This document shows, in pieces, positions 39,756 to 48,095 of a stretch of 64,000 nt of DNA. Every line of letters starts with the position of its first letter. Position 1 is the stretch's first letter. Origin of the DNA: Streptomyces sp. P3 (GTDB lineage: Bacteria; Actinomycetota; Actinomycetes; Streptomycetales; Streptomycetaceae); contig JAFEKX020000001.1 in NCBI GenBank assembly GCA_016893485.2, positions 3,844,001-3,908,000 on the forward strand, given 5' to 3'. A program made the position numbers and the translations under genes. Below the pieces are notes generated by a model. It saw only the letters and a program-made list of their open reading frames with translations, ran no database searches and was not told the origin of the DNA.

Positions 39756-39935
39756 GAACGAGATCCACACATCAGGAGGCAGGCCGACCCGCCCGGGCAC
39801 CGGCCTGCGCTCCCCGCCCCACTCCCCCGGGTCCAGCGCCTCACCCACCCGCCGCCAGAACGCCACGGCCCCCGGACCGACATCCTGAAACGCGACCTCC
39901 CGGTCCTCCGGTCCCCGGACACCGCGCGACGACAT
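39756..39935 (-). pseudogene. C-terminal fragment of a GNAT acetyltransferase
   Basis: The minus-strand peptide REVAFQDVGPGAVAFWRRVG and ERRPVPGRVGLPPDVWISF resembles the last strand and tail of GNAT proteins (E-x-A-F-Q-x-x-N-x-x-A-x-x-FWRRV). No acetyl-CoA site or N-terminal half is found upstream, where the HNH gene begins on the other strand. Probably a decayed gene, perhaps cut off when the HNH genes arrived. Confidence 0.5.
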
Positions 39936-40090
39936 CCCGCACGACCCGCATGGCCGGTCGTACGTCTGCTGCTCCCATGGATGAGGTCACGAAAAAGCCA
40001 ACTGGTCTACGTCTCGGGCGTGACTGTCGGATAAGCCTCTCGTTGCTCCATTCGAGAACACGAACGTGTGGTCGAGATCGGAGGGGAACG

Positions 40091-40743
40091 ATGGGGGCCA
40101 GCGCGTATTCGCGGGAGCGGCTGGAGGAGCCGTTCTGGGGGCGCGGACGTTGTCGGAGGCGTTGGAGAGGTTGGGGGTGGATCCGGGGAGTTCGACGCGG
40201 CGCTACGTCCTTGGGCGGATGAAGAAGCTGGGCGTGGATGTATCCCACTTCGAGCGCGAGGGCGTGAAGTGGACGGAGGAAATCCTCCAGGCGGCGGTTT
40301 CGGCGTCGACGAACATGTGCGAGGTATTGCGGTGCCTCGGGCTGGAGGTCGTGGGCGGACACCACACCCACATCAGCCGTCGGATCAAGGCGTACGGCAT
40401 CGACACCTCGCACTTTCGGTCGCCGACCCGACGTGGCGAAGCCCGGCACCCTCGGACACCTGAGCGACTACTCATCGAGCAGCCGACCGGTCAGGCCCGG
40501 CGCATCCCGAGCGATCGGCTCAAGTGGGCGATGACAGTCCGGGGAATGCGTGAGCAGTGCGCCCTGTGCGGGACGGAACCCGTCTGGCGAGGGCACCCGC
40601 TCCCGCTGGAGGTCGATCACATCGACGGCAACTGGCGCGACAACCGCATCGAGAATTTGCGGTTCCTGTGCCCCAACTGCCATTCGACGACCGACAGTTA
40701 CCGGGGACGCGGAAAGGCACGCGGCAAAGGCGACAGCTCATGA
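40091..40743 (+). CDS. HNH endonuclease with two N-terminal HTH-like modules, one frameshift
   Basis: Starts at ATG 40091 (MGASAYSRERLEE), frame broken near 40132, then VLGARTLSEALERLGVDPGS. Two tandem modules of about 50 residues end in LGVDVSHF and YGIDTSHF. The HNH nuclease has CALCGTEPVW, LEVDHIDGNWRDNRIENLRF and LCPNCHSTTDSY: two CxxC pairs with the catalytic His in VDH. Stop and next start overlap (ATGA). The tandem modules probably read DNA sequence. Similar proteins occur in phages and as stand-alone genes. Confidence 0.85.
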
Positions 40744-41417
40744 GCGGCGGTGTCCGGTACACCCGCGAGCGGCTGACCGAAGCCGCCTCGCGCTGCTCCG
40801 ACATCGACGAGGTCATCGCCTTCTTCGGTACGCGGCCCTACGGCCAACTCCGTCGCCACCTCTTCAGGCGTTTCGACCACTTCGCCATCGATGTCTCCCA
40901 CATGCCACGCAACAGACGGGCGCACGCGGCGCCGGCCAGACCGACCGCCGACGAACTGCGCCGCGCCGTCGCGGGTGCCACATCCATCGCGGACACGCTC
41001 CGCACGCTGGGAATGGCGCCGTACAACGGCAGACTGCGCCCCCTGCTTCGCCAATGGCTGACGGCAGACGGCGTCGACACCGCCCACTTTCTGGGACAGG
41101 CGCACCAGCGAGGACGGTCAGACGGGGTGCTTCTTCGGCGCGCCGAGAACATCCTCGTCCAGCACGATGGCAGCCGCCGGACCAGAACCCATCTGCTGCG
41201 TCGGGCACTTCTGGAGGTGGGCGTACCGGAAGTGTGTGCCGAGTGCGGAACCGCCCCCGAGTGGCTCGGCAAGCCCATGACGCTGGAGGTCGATCACATC
41301 AACGGGGACTGGAGCGACGACCGGCGCGAGAACCTGCGGTTGCTGTGCCCCAACTGTCACGCGGTCACGAGCACGTGGTGCAGAGGTGGGAGCCGCAGTC
41401 GGACGCATCCCCGGTAG
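40740..41417 (+). CDS. HNH endonuclease with two N-terminal HTH-like modules
   Basis: Intact 225-residue protein from ATG 40740, coupled to the upstream HNH gene by a 4-bp overlap. It has the same layout: modules YTRERLTEAASRCSDIDEVI to FAIDVSHM and TADELRRAVAGATSIADTLR to DGVDTAHF. The HNH part has CAECGTAPEW, LEVDHINGDWSDDRRENLRL and LCPNCHAVTST. Diverged paralogue of its neighbour. A tRNA-Leu gene begins 13 bp after the stop. Target and role unknown; restriction-like or mobile functions are possible. Confidence 0.88.
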   Translation: MSGGVRYTRERLTEAASRCSDIDEVIAFFGTRPYGQLRRHLFRRFDHFAIDVSHMPRNRRAHAAPARPTADELRRAVAGATSIADTLRTLGMAPYNGRLRPLLRQWLTADGVDTAHFLGQAHQRGRSDGVLLRRAENILVQHDGSRRTRTHLLRRALLEVGVPEVCAECGTAPEWLGKPMTLEVDHINGDWSDDRRENLRLLCPNCHAVTSTWCRGGSRSRTHPR

Positions 41418-41430
41418 CATGGTCGGGCAC

Positions 41431-41513
41431 GCGGCCGTTGCTGAATGGTATAAGCAGAGGTTTTAGGTGCCTCGGGGCATTTGCCCATGTGGGTTCGACT
41501 CCCATCGGCCGCA
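41431..41513 (+). tRNA. tRNA-Leu (anticodon UAG)
   Basis: Acceptor arms GCGGCCG and CGGCCGC pair fully, with A as discriminator and no encoded CCA. The anticodon loop TTTAGGT, closed by GAGGT/GCCTC, gives anticodon TAG. A long variable arm (GGGGCATTTGCCC) makes it class II. T arm GTGGG-TTCGACT-CCCAT. It reads CUA/CUG-type leucine codons and is not bldA, whose anticodon is UAA. Confidence 0.93.
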
Positions 41514-41522
41514 CGCCTGAAG

Positions 41523-41544
41523 GGGCCGTCCGCGCGGACGGCCC
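41523..41544. terminator. Hairpin between tRNA-Leu and rdgB
   Basis: GGGCCGTCCG (41523-41532) and CGGACGGCCC (41535-41544) pair perfectly with a 2-base loop, followed by TTCGTCGTTT. It can end tRNA transcription and, on the other strand, that of rdgB. Confidence 0.75.
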
Positions 41545-41553
41545 TTCGTCGTT

Positions 41554-42156
41554 TCAGCCCAGCAACTCCCGCACCACCGGCACCAGCGCCCGGAACGCCT
41601 TCCCCCGGTGGCTGATCGCGTTCTTCTCCGCTGCCGTGAGTTCCGCGCAGGTTCGTGTTTCGCCCTCGGGCTGGAGGATCGGGTCGTAGCCGAAGCCGTT
41701 GGTGCCTGTCGGGGTGTGGCGGAGGGTTCCTCGCAGGTGGCCCTCGACCACGCGTTCCGTGCCGTCGGGCAACGCCAGCGCCGCCGCGCACGCGAAGTGG
41801 GCTGCCCGGTGTTCGTCCGCGATGTCCGACAGCTGGGCGAGGAGCAGGTTCAGGTTGGCCTGGTCGTCGCCGTGGGTGCCGGACCAGCGGGCCGAGAAGA
41901 TGCCGGGGGCGCCGTTCAGCACGTCGACGCAGAGGCCGGAGTCGTCGGCGACCGCCGGGAGGCCCGTCGCCTGGGCCAGGGCGTGGGCCTTCAGGAGGGC
42001 GTTCTCCGCGAAGGTGATGCCTGTTTCCTTGACGTCCGGGATGTCGGGGTACGCCTCCGCGCCGACGAGCTCGTGGGGCAGGCCCGCGTCGGTGAGGATC
42101 GACCTCAGTTCGGTGATTTTCCCGGCGTTCCGGGTGGCGAGGATCAGGCGTGTCAT
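41554..42156 (-). CDS. rdgB: RdgB/HAM1 non-canonical purine NTP pyrophosphatase
   Basis: Intact 200-residue protein, the usual length. Motifs: LILATRNAGKITELRSIL at the N-terminus, TFAENALLKAHA, the metal site DDSGLCVDVLNGAPGIFSAR, NGFGYDPIL and the C-terminal SHRGKAFRAL. It hydrolyses dITP, ITP and XTP to monophosphates, keeping deaminated purines out of DNA. It lies downstream of rph on the same strand with a lipoprotein gene between, the order known in other actinobacteria. Confidence 0.95.
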   Translation of the reverse strand: MTRLILATRNAGKITELRSILTDAGLPHELVGAEAYPDIPDVKETGITFAENALLKAHALAQATGLPAVADDSGLCVDVLNGAPGIFSARWSGTHGDDQANLNLLLAQLSDIADEHRAAHFACAAALALPDGTERVVEGHLRGTLRHTPTGTNGFGYDPILQPEGETRTCAELTAAEKNAISHRGKAFRALVPVVRELLG

Positions 42157-42199
42157 GCCGTCCAGTATCCCGGCCGCCTCGACGCGCCTGCGACAGCCT

Positions 42200-42466
42200 G
42201 AACTCCGGAGCCCGCCGTACGCCTACGCCATCCCGACGCCCGCCGCCCGCCGCCCGACGCCCGGCCTCCCGACGCCGCCACCAGACGCACGCCCACGGCC
42301 ACTGCATTCCAACCGCCGCCGCACACCCCGAAACCCCACCACCCGCCGCACACCCCGGCACCTCAACATCCGCCGCACGCCCACGATATCGGCCGCTCGA
42401 CACATCCCGCACGCCTACGCCAGCCCAACCCCCGCCGCACGCCCACGCCGACCCAGCCCCCGCCCC
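42200..42466. other. G-poor, C-rich low-complexity intergenic tract
   Basis: The 310-bp gap between rdgB and the lipoprotein gene has a plus strand very rich in C and A and poor in G, with recurring CCGCCGCACACCCC, CCGCCGCACGCCC and CGCACGCCTACGCC elements. No start site or conserved frame is seen. It may be an expanded simple repeat, or a decayed coding tail. Confidence 0.5.
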
Positions 42467-42877
42467 CTACGACGTACACACCTTCGTCAGCTCCCCCGCC
42501 GCATCCGTCACCGGACTGATGTCAGGCGTGTTGTCGCCGTTCTTCACCGCCGTGCGGACGTTGTCGACGGCCTCGCGGAGGTGGTCCACCGCCTTGTTGA
42601 CGTCGGCGTTGTCCGTCTTGTCGCCGATCTTGTCGAGGTCCTTCTCGATGGAGTTGAGGGATGCGTCGGTCTGGGTGGGGTCGTTCGCCGCGTTCTCCAC
42701 GGCCTGTTGGAGGCCGGTGACGCTGTCGGCGATGGTGTCGGCGGTCTGGACGCAGTCGATGGCCTTGTTGACGGCGTCGCAGCCGGTGGTGAGACCGGCG
42801 GTCAGGCCGATCACCGCCGCGCCGGCGGCTATGGCGATCCGGCGACGGCTGCTGCGGCTTCGTCGGCTTGCGGCCAT
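42467..42877 (-). CDS. Small predicted lipoprotein
   Basis: Intact 136-residue protein from ATG 42877. A basic N-terminus (MAASRRSRSSRRR) and hydrophobic core (IAIAAGAAVIGLTAGL) end in the lipobox LTTGC. The mature part is helical, about 105 residues, with heptad-like AVENAANDPTQTDASLNSI and AVDHLREAVDNVRTAVKNGD. Cys pairs lie at DCVQ and KVCTS. It is anchored outside the membrane. No function recognised. It sits between rph and rdgB. Confidence 0.8.
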   Translation of the reverse strand: MAASRRSRSSRRRIAIAAGAAVIGLTAGLTTGCDAVNKAIDCVQTADTIADSVTGLQQAVENAANDPTQTDASLNSIEKDLDKIGDKTDNADVNKAVDHLREAVDNVRTAVKNGDNTPDISPVTDAAGELTKVCTS

Positions 42878-43020
42878 GGTTTCGGTGCCTCCCCATGGGG
42901 GTGACCTCGGCGGCCGGCCCCGTTTCCGTTCCGTATGCGTAGGGACGCGGGGGCGGGCCACCGGGTTGCCCCGGCGGCCCGCCTCTCTTGGTACGCCCTT
43001 TACCTGTCCGATCCAGCTTC

Positions 43021-43756
43021 TTACTTCTCCAGCGCGGCCTCGTGCCTTTCGCTGTACGGCGGCCAGGTCGTCGCAGCCGGCGACCGCGAGGTCGAGGAGG
43101 GCGTTGAGCTCGTCACGCGCGAAGGGCTCGGCCTCGGCGGTGCCCTGGACCTCGACGAAGCGGCCGTCGCCGGTGCAGACGACGTTCATGTCGGTCTCGG
43201 CGCGGACGTCCTCCTCGTAGCAGAGGTCCAGGAGCGGGACTCCGCCGACGATGCCGACGGAGACCGCGGAGACCGTGCCGGTGAGGGCTGGCGGCCGGCC
43301 TTGACGAGCTTCTTGCCCTGGGCCCAGGTGACCGCGTCGGCCAGCGCGACGTACGCGCCGGTGATGGCCGCCGTACGGGTGCCGCCGTCGGCCTGGAGGA
43401 CGTCGCAGTCGAGGACGATGGTGTTCTCGCCGAGGGCCTTGTAATCGATGACCGCGCGCAGCGAGCGGCCGATGAGGCGGCTGATCTCGTGGGTGCGACC
43501 GCCGATCTTGCCGCGGACGGATTCGCGGTCGCCGCGGGTGTTGGTGGCGCGGGGCAGCATGGAGTACTCCGCGGTGACCCAGCCCTCGCCGCTGCCCTTG
43601 CGCCAGCGGGGGACGCCTTCGGTGACGGAGGCGGTGCAGAAGACCTTCGTGTCGCCGAAGGAGACGAGGACGGAGCCCTCGGCGTGCTTGCTCCAGCCGC
43701 GTTCGATGGTGACGGGGCGGAGCTGTTCGGGGGGTGCGGCCGTCGATTCGAGACAT
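43021..43756 (-). CDS. rph: Ribonuclease PH, three frameshifts
   Basis: Starts at ATG 43756 (MSRIDGRTP). An extra base in the G run near 43731 shifts the frame; it then continues EQLRPVTIERGWSKHAEGSV. RNase PH motifs: LVSFGDTKVFCTASV, RGDRESVRGKIGGRTHEISR, ADGGTRTAAITGAYVALADA and CYEEDVRAETDMNVV. Breaks also lie near 43295 and near the end, where the repaired C-terminus is HEAALEK before TAA 43021. A phosphorolytic 3'-exonuclease for tRNA 3' trimming. Same order with rdgB as in other actinobacteria. Confidence 0.92.
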
Positions 43757-43858
43757 GGCGAAGAGCCTAGTCGTAGGACCGGGCCGGGCAGGAGGGAAGG
43801 GCTTGCGGAAGGGGCAGGCAGGAAGGGCTTGCGGAAGGGCAGGCGGATGACCATGCGG

Positions 43859-43890
43859 AAGGGGCTCCTCCCGGGTGGGAGGAGCCCCTT
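43859..43890 (-). terminator. Hairpin terminator after the PTS EIIB gene
   Basis: AAGGGGCTCCTCCC and GGGAGGAGCCCCTT pair perfectly over 14 bp with a 4-base loop, 33 bp beyond the stop of the minus-strand EIIB gene. Just to its left, GGAAGGGCTTGCGGAAGGG occurs twice in about 35 bp. Confidence 0.85.
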
Positions 43891-43922
43891 CAGTACGCGA
43901 AGCCGGGGATGGTCCCCGTGCT

Positions 43923-44156
43923 TCACATCATGTCTTCGATGTCCGCCGCGATCGGGTCCGCGTCCGTGCCGATGACGACCTGGATGGCCGTGCCCATCTT
44001 GACGACGCCGTGGGCGCCGGCGGCCTTCAGGGCGGCGTCGTCGACGAGGGCGGGGTCCTTCACCTCGGTGCGCAGGCGGGTGATGCAGCCCTCGACCTCT
44101 TCGATGTTGTCGATGCCGCCCAGCCCCGCAACGATCTTCTCAGCCTTGGTGGCCAT
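43923..44156 (-). CDS. nagF: PTS system EIIB component, GlcNAc-type
   Basis: Intact 77-residue EIIB domain of the glucose/GlcNAc family. The phosphorylatable Cys is in EEVEGCITRLRTEVKD, and HGVVKMGTAIQVVIG follows. Divergent from the EIIC gene with a DasR-type site between. In S. coelicolor the same arrangement (nagF divergent from nagE1-nagE2) takes up N-acetylglucosamine; the symbol is assigned by this synteny. It accepts phosphate from EIIA and passes it to the sugar carried by NagE. Confidence 0.9.
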   Translation of the reverse strand: MATKAEKIVAGLGGIDNIEEVEGCITRLRTEVKDPALVDDAALKAAGAHGVVKMGTAIQVVIGTDADPIAADIEDMM

Positions 44157-44265
44157 GTTGTTCTCTCCTGATCCGAACCGCTTTGTCGCAGTAACCCACA
44201 GTTGGCCCAGCTTCGCGAGCGGTCATGTCGTGCGTGCCGAATGATGGTTAACGATCACGTCGCCA

Positions 44266-44281
44266 ACTGGTCTACACCACA
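44266..44281. promoter_or_regulatory. DasR-responsive element (dre) upstream of nagE1 and nagF
   Basis: ACTGGTCTACACCACA matches the known dre pattern ACTGGTCTAGACCACT in 14 of 16 positions. It ends 16 bp before the nagE1 ATG in the divergent nagF-nagE1 region. DasR represses here until glucosamine-6-phosphate accumulates. Confidence 0.85.
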
Positions 44282-44297
44282 TTACCGAGGGGCGTCC

Positions 44298-45590
44298 ATG
44301 AGTGCCGACAGTGCCGCCACCCGTCCTGGGCGCAGCTATTGGAGCACCCTGTTCCAGGGACTGCAGAAGATGGGCCGCAGCCTCCAACTGCCCATCGCCG
44401 TACTGCCGGCCGCCGGCATCCTCAACCGGCTCGGGCAGCCGGACGTGTTCGGGGACGACGGCCTGGGGTGGACCAACGTCTCGAAGGTGATGGCGGGTGC
44501 GGGCGGGGCGCTGCTCGACGGGCAGCTGGGGCTGCCGCTGCTGTTCTGTGTGGGTGTCGCGATCGGGATGGCGAAGAAGTCGGACGGGTCGACGGCGCTG
44601 GCGGGACTGGTCGGCTTCCTCGTCTACTACAACGTGCTGCGCCAGTTCCCGAAGGACTGCACGGGCGGTACGAACGTGGTGCCCGGCATCGGCTGCCAGG
44701 CCGCCGACCACTCGGTCTCGGCGTTCACGTACCAGAATCCCGGGGTGTTCGGCGGGATCGTGCTGGGGCTGCTGACCGCGTTCTTCTGGGTGCGGTTCCA
44801 CCGTACGAAGCTGGTGGACTGGCTCGGCTTCTTCAACGGGCGGCGGCTGGTGCCGATCATCATGTCGTTCGTGGCGATCGCGGTCGCGGCGGTGGCGCTG
44901 TGGGGCTGGCCGCCGATCGGCACCGGCCTCGAGCACTTCAGCGACTGGCTGAGCGCGCGGGGTGCGCTGGGCGCGGGGGTGTTCGGGCTCGCCAACCGGG
45001 CGCTGCTGGTCGTGGGGCTGCATCAGTTCCTGAACGTGCCCATCTGGTTCCAGTTCGGCAGTTACACGAAGCCGGACGGGACGGTGGTGCACGGTGACAT
45101 CAACATGTTCCTGGCGGGCGACCCGAACGCGGGGCAGTTCACGTCGGGCTTCTTCCCCATCATGATGTTCGCGCTGCCGGCGGCGGCGCTCGCGATCGCA
45201 CACTGCGCACGGCCGGACCGGCGCAAGGAGGTGAGCGGGCTGATGCTGTCGGTGGCGCTGACGTCGTTCGTGACCGGTATCACCGAGCCCATCGAGTACT
45301 CGTTCCTGTTCATCGCACCGGTCCTCTACGCGATCCACGCGGTGCTGACCGGGGTGTCGATGGCGGTGACGTGGGGGCTCGGGGTGCACGACGGCTTCAG
45401 CTTCTCGGCGGGGCTGATCGACTACGCGATCAACTGGAACCTGGCGACGAAGCCGTGGGCGATCATTCCGATCGGGCTGTGCTTCGCGGCGGTGTACTAC
45501 GTCGTCTTCCGGTTCGCGATCACGAAGTTCGATCTGAAGACGCCGGGCCGGGAGCCGGAGGGCGAGCGCGAGGACGTCACCAAGGCCTGA
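44298..45590 (+). CDS. nagE1: PTS system EIIC component, GlcNAc permease
   Basis: Intact 430-residue EIIC membrane permease from ATG 44298. Conserved blocks: TLFQGLQKMGRSLQLPIAVL, LLFCVGVAIGMAKKSDGSTA, FHRTKLVDWLGFFNGRRLVP, GLHQFLNVPIWFQFGSY and ITEPIEYSFLFIAPVLYAIH. The TEPIE motif belongs to the sugar site. About ten TM segments. Paralogous to the next gene. The symbol is assigned from gene order with S. coelicolor. Imports and phosphorylates GlcNAc together with EIIB. Confidence 0.9.
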   Translation: MSADSAATRPGRSYWSTLFQGLQKMGRSLQLPIAVLPAAGILNRLGQPDVFGDDGLGWTNVSKVMAGAGGALLDGQLGLPLLFCVGVAIGMAKKSDGSTALAGLVGFLVYYNVLRQFPKDCTGGTNVVPGIGCQAADHSVSAFTYQNPGVFGGIVLGLLTAFFWVRFHRTKLVDWLGFFNGRRLVPIIMSFVAIAVAAVALWGWPPIGTGLEHFSDWLSARGALGAGVFGLANRALLVVGLHQFLNVPIWFQFGSYTKPDGTVVHGDINMFLAGDPNAGQFTSGFFPIMMFALPAAALAIAHCARPDRRKEVSGLMLSVALTSFVTGITEPIEYSFLFIAPVLYAIHAVLTGVSMAVTWGLGVHDGFSFSAGLIDYAINWNLATKPWAIIPIGLCFAAVYYVVFRFAITKFDLKTPGREPEGEREDVTKA

Positions 45591-45617
45591 TCAACAGCCT
45601 TACGGTGTAGGCGAGTT

Positions 45618-45645
45618 GGGCCCCGGACCACTGGTCCTGGGGCCC
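45618..45645 (+). terminator. Hairpin after nagE1
   Basis: GGGCCCCGGACC pairs with GGTCCTGGGGCCC (one bulge), followed by TTCTTC, 27 bp after the nagE1 stop. Confidence 0.7.
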
Positions 45646-45754
45646 TTCTTCATGCCTGCCGGGGTGTCGGTCCGCGGGCAGGTCACCGTGTACGTGGCGT
45701 AGCGATCCGGTCGCAGATTCAGCGGGTTCCTTTATGCGGACTTCATCTGCTACA

Positions 45755-45787
45755 ACAGGTCTACACCACTGAGTGGTGTAGACCACC
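45755..45787. promoter_or_regulatory. Double dre (DasR) palindrome upstream of nagE2
   Basis: GGTCTACACCACT, one spacer G, and AGTGGTGTAGACC form a perfect 13-bp inverted repeat (45758-45784). This gives two facing dre half-palindromes 20 to 50 bp before the nagE2 ATG. It is the strongest DasR site in the window. Confidence 0.9.
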
Positions 45788-45805
45788 ACCCGATGGAGGA
45801 AGTCC

Positions 45806-47056
45806 ATGAGCACTGCCACCGCGCCAACGGCGGCACCCACAAAGAAGTGGGGATCCGGCCTGTTCCAGGGCCTGCAGAAGATCGGTCGCAGCCTACAGCT
45901 GCCGATCGCTGTGCTTCCGGCGGCGGGCATCCTGCTCCGGTTCGGTCAGGCCGACATCCACGACAAGCTGCACCTCCCGGACAAGGTGACGGCTGTCTTC
46001 GCCACCGCCGGTGGCGCGATATTCGACAACCTGCCGCTCCTGTTCTGCATAGGTGTCGCGATCGGCTTCGCCAAGAAGTCCGACGGCTCCACCGCCCTCG
46101 CGGCGCTCGTCGGCTTCCTCGTCTACAGCAATGTGCTCAAGGCCTTCCCCGTCACCGACGCGCAGATCCTGAAGGGCGCCGACGTACCGGCGACCTACAA
46201 CAACCCCGGTGTCCTCGGCGGCATCATCATGGGGCTGCTCTCCGCGGTGCTGTGGCAGCGGTTCCACCGGACCAAGCTGGTCGACTGGCTCGGCTTCTTC
46301 AACGGCCGCCGTCTCGTCCCGATCATCATGGCGTTCGTCGGCACGATCATGGGCGTCTTCTTCGGCCTCATCTGGAAGCCGATCGGCGAGGGCATCTCGA
46401 ACTTCGGTGAGTGGATCACCGGCCTCGGTGCCTTCGGTGCCGGTCTGTTCGGTCTGATCAACCGCGGTCTGATCCCGGTCGGCATGCACCAGTTCGTCAA
46501 CTCGGTGGCCTGGTTCCAGATCGGCGACTACAAGAACTCCGCCGGTACGGTCGTCCACGGCGACCTGACCCGCTTCTTCGCCGGTGACCCGTCCGCCGGA
46601 CAGTTCATGTCGGGCTTCTTCCCCATCATGATGTTCGGCCTCCCGGCCGCCGCGCTCGCCATCGCGCACACCGCCCGCCCGGAGCGCCGCAAGGCCGTCA
46701 CCGGCATGATGATCTCGCTCGCCCTGACGTCCTTCGTGACCGGTGTGACCGAGCCCATCGAGTTCTCGTTCATGTTCATCGCCCCGGTCCTCTACGCGAT
46801 CCACGCGGTGCTGACCGCCCTGTCCATGGCGATCACCTGGGCCCTCGGCGTCCACGCCGGCTTCACCTTCTCCGCGGGCTTCATCGACTACGCCCTCAAC
46901 TGGAACCTCGCCACCAAGCCCTGGCTGATCATCCCGATCGGTCTGGTCTTCGGCGCGGTCTACTACTTCGTCTTCCGCTTCGCGATCACCAAGTGGAACC
47001 TCCCCACCCCGGGCCGCGAGCCCGAGGAGGAGGTCGAGGACCTCACCAAGGCGTGA
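45806..47056 (+). CDS. nagE2: PTS system EIIC component, GlcNAc permease
   Basis: Intact 416-residue EIIC from ATG 45806. Blocks parallel NagE1: LFQGLQKIGRSLQLPIAVLP, FHRTKLVDWLGFFNGRRLVP, GMHQFVNSVAWFQIGDY and VTEPIEFSFMFIAPVLYAIH. NagE2 is the main GlcNAc transporter in S. coelicolor, and this gene has the double dre site expected for it. It works with NagF (EIIB) at the cytoplasmic membrane. Confidence 0.93.
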   Translation: MSTATAPTAAPTKKWGSGLFQGLQKIGRSLQLPIAVLPAAGILLRFGQADIHDKLHLPDKVTAVFATAGGAIFDNLPLLFCIGVAIGFAKKSDGSTALAALVGFLVYSNVLKAFPVTDAQILKGADVPATYNNPGVLGGIIMGLLSAVLWQRFHRTKLVDWLGFFNGRRLVPIIMAFVGTIMGVFFGLIWKPIGEGISNFGEWITGLGAFGAGLFGLINRGLIPVGMHQFVNSVAWFQIGDYKNSAGTVVHGDLTRFFAGDPSAGQFMSGFFPIMMFGLPAAALAIAHTARPERRKAVTGMMISLALTSFVTGVTEPIEFSFMFIAPVLYAIHAVLTALSMAITWALGVHAGFTFSAGFIDYALNWNLATKPWLIIPIGLVFGAVYYFVFRFAITKWNLPTPGREPEEEVEDLTKA

Positions 47057-47082
47057 CCCTCGCGGCATGAGCCCGGCGTGAC

Positions 47083-47118
47083 GAAGGCCCCCGGTACCGA
47101 AAGGTGCCGGGGGCCTTC
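47083..47118. terminator. Strong hairpin between convergent nagE2 and MBL genes
   Basis: GAAGGCCCCCGGTACC and GGTGCCGGGGGCCTTC form a 16-bp stem with one G-T wobble and loop GAAA. It lies 26 bp after nagE2 and 12 bp beyond the stop of the convergent MBL gene, and so can serve both. Confidence 0.85.
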
Positions 47119-47130
47119 GCCTGCGTGGAG

Positions 47131-47882
47131 CTAGATGTCGTACGACACTCTCGGCGCCGCCAGTTCCACCGGGCCCGCGTAGGCCTGCCGCGCGTCGGCC
47201 AGGTTGGTCTGGGGGTCGGTCCACGGGGGATGTGGGTCAGCACCAGGCGTCTGACCCCCGCCCTGGTCGCCGTCTCGCCCGCCTCGCGGCCGTTGAGGTG
47301 GAGGTCGGGGATGTTCTCCTTGCCGTGCGTGAACGCGGCCTCGCACAGGAACAGGTCGGTGTCCCGGGCGAGTTCGTCGAGGGACTCGCTGACGCCCGTG
47401 TCGCCGGAGTACGTCAGGGACCGCCCGCCGTGCTCGACGCGGATGCCGTACGCCTCGACGGGGTGGCGGACCCGCTCGGTGTGCACGGTGAAGGGGCCGA
47501 CGTCGAACGTGGACGGCTTCACCGTGTGGAAGTCGAAGACCTCGCTCATCGAGGAGGCGGTGGGGGTGTCGGCGTAGGCCGTGGTCAGACGGTGTTCGGT
47601 GCCCTCGGGGCCGTAGACCGGGATGGGGTCGCAACGGCCGCCGTCGTGGCGGTAGTAGCGCGCGACGAAGTACGCGCACATGTCGATGCAGTGGTCGGCG
47701 TGCAGATGGCTGAGGAAGATCGCGTCGAGGTCGTAGAGACCGCAGTGGCGCTGCAGCTCGCCAAGGGCGCCGTTGCCCATGTCGAGGAGCAGCCGGAAGC
47801 CGTCGGCCTCTACGAGGTAGCTCGAACAGGCCGAATCCACGGACGGGAACGACCCCGAGCAGCCGACGACGGTGAGCTTCAT
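47131..47882 (-). CDS. MBL-fold metallohydrolase, Rv1339-like cyclic nucleotide phosphodiesterase, frameshifted
   Basis: Starts at ATG 47882 (MKLTVVGCSGSFPSVDSACS). Two-metal motif HLHADHCIDM, a strand with SYLVEADGFRLLLDMGNGAL, and the later metal ligands RSLTYSGDTGVSESL and VLTHIP. One frame break near 47228 (HIP|WTDPQTNLADARQAY). The position between rph/rdgB and cysM is that of M. tuberculosis Rv1339, an atypical class II cAMP phosphodiesterase. By orthology this may hydrolyse cAMP. Length of about 250 fits. Confidence 0.85.
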
Positions 47883-48095
47883 AAAGCAGAAACCTCCGCT
47901 GGCGGGAACTTCTGGAGTGGGGTGACGGGGGTCGTGCGGTCCGTCGAGCGTAAGGCGCAAAAGGGCCGGTCGCTCCTCCGCCAAGGGCTGTTGTGGGGCA
48001 ACTCACCTGTGGTGTCACCGGTTCGGCTGGAACCGGGGCGTGTGGGTGTGTGGTGGGGCGCGCGGCGTTGTTTGCGCGCCGGTACGGTCGTTCGT

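Noticed and set aside
41431..41513. Possible bldA (tRNA-Leu UAA)
   Set aside because: The anticodon loop reads TTTAGGT, giving UAG, not UAA.
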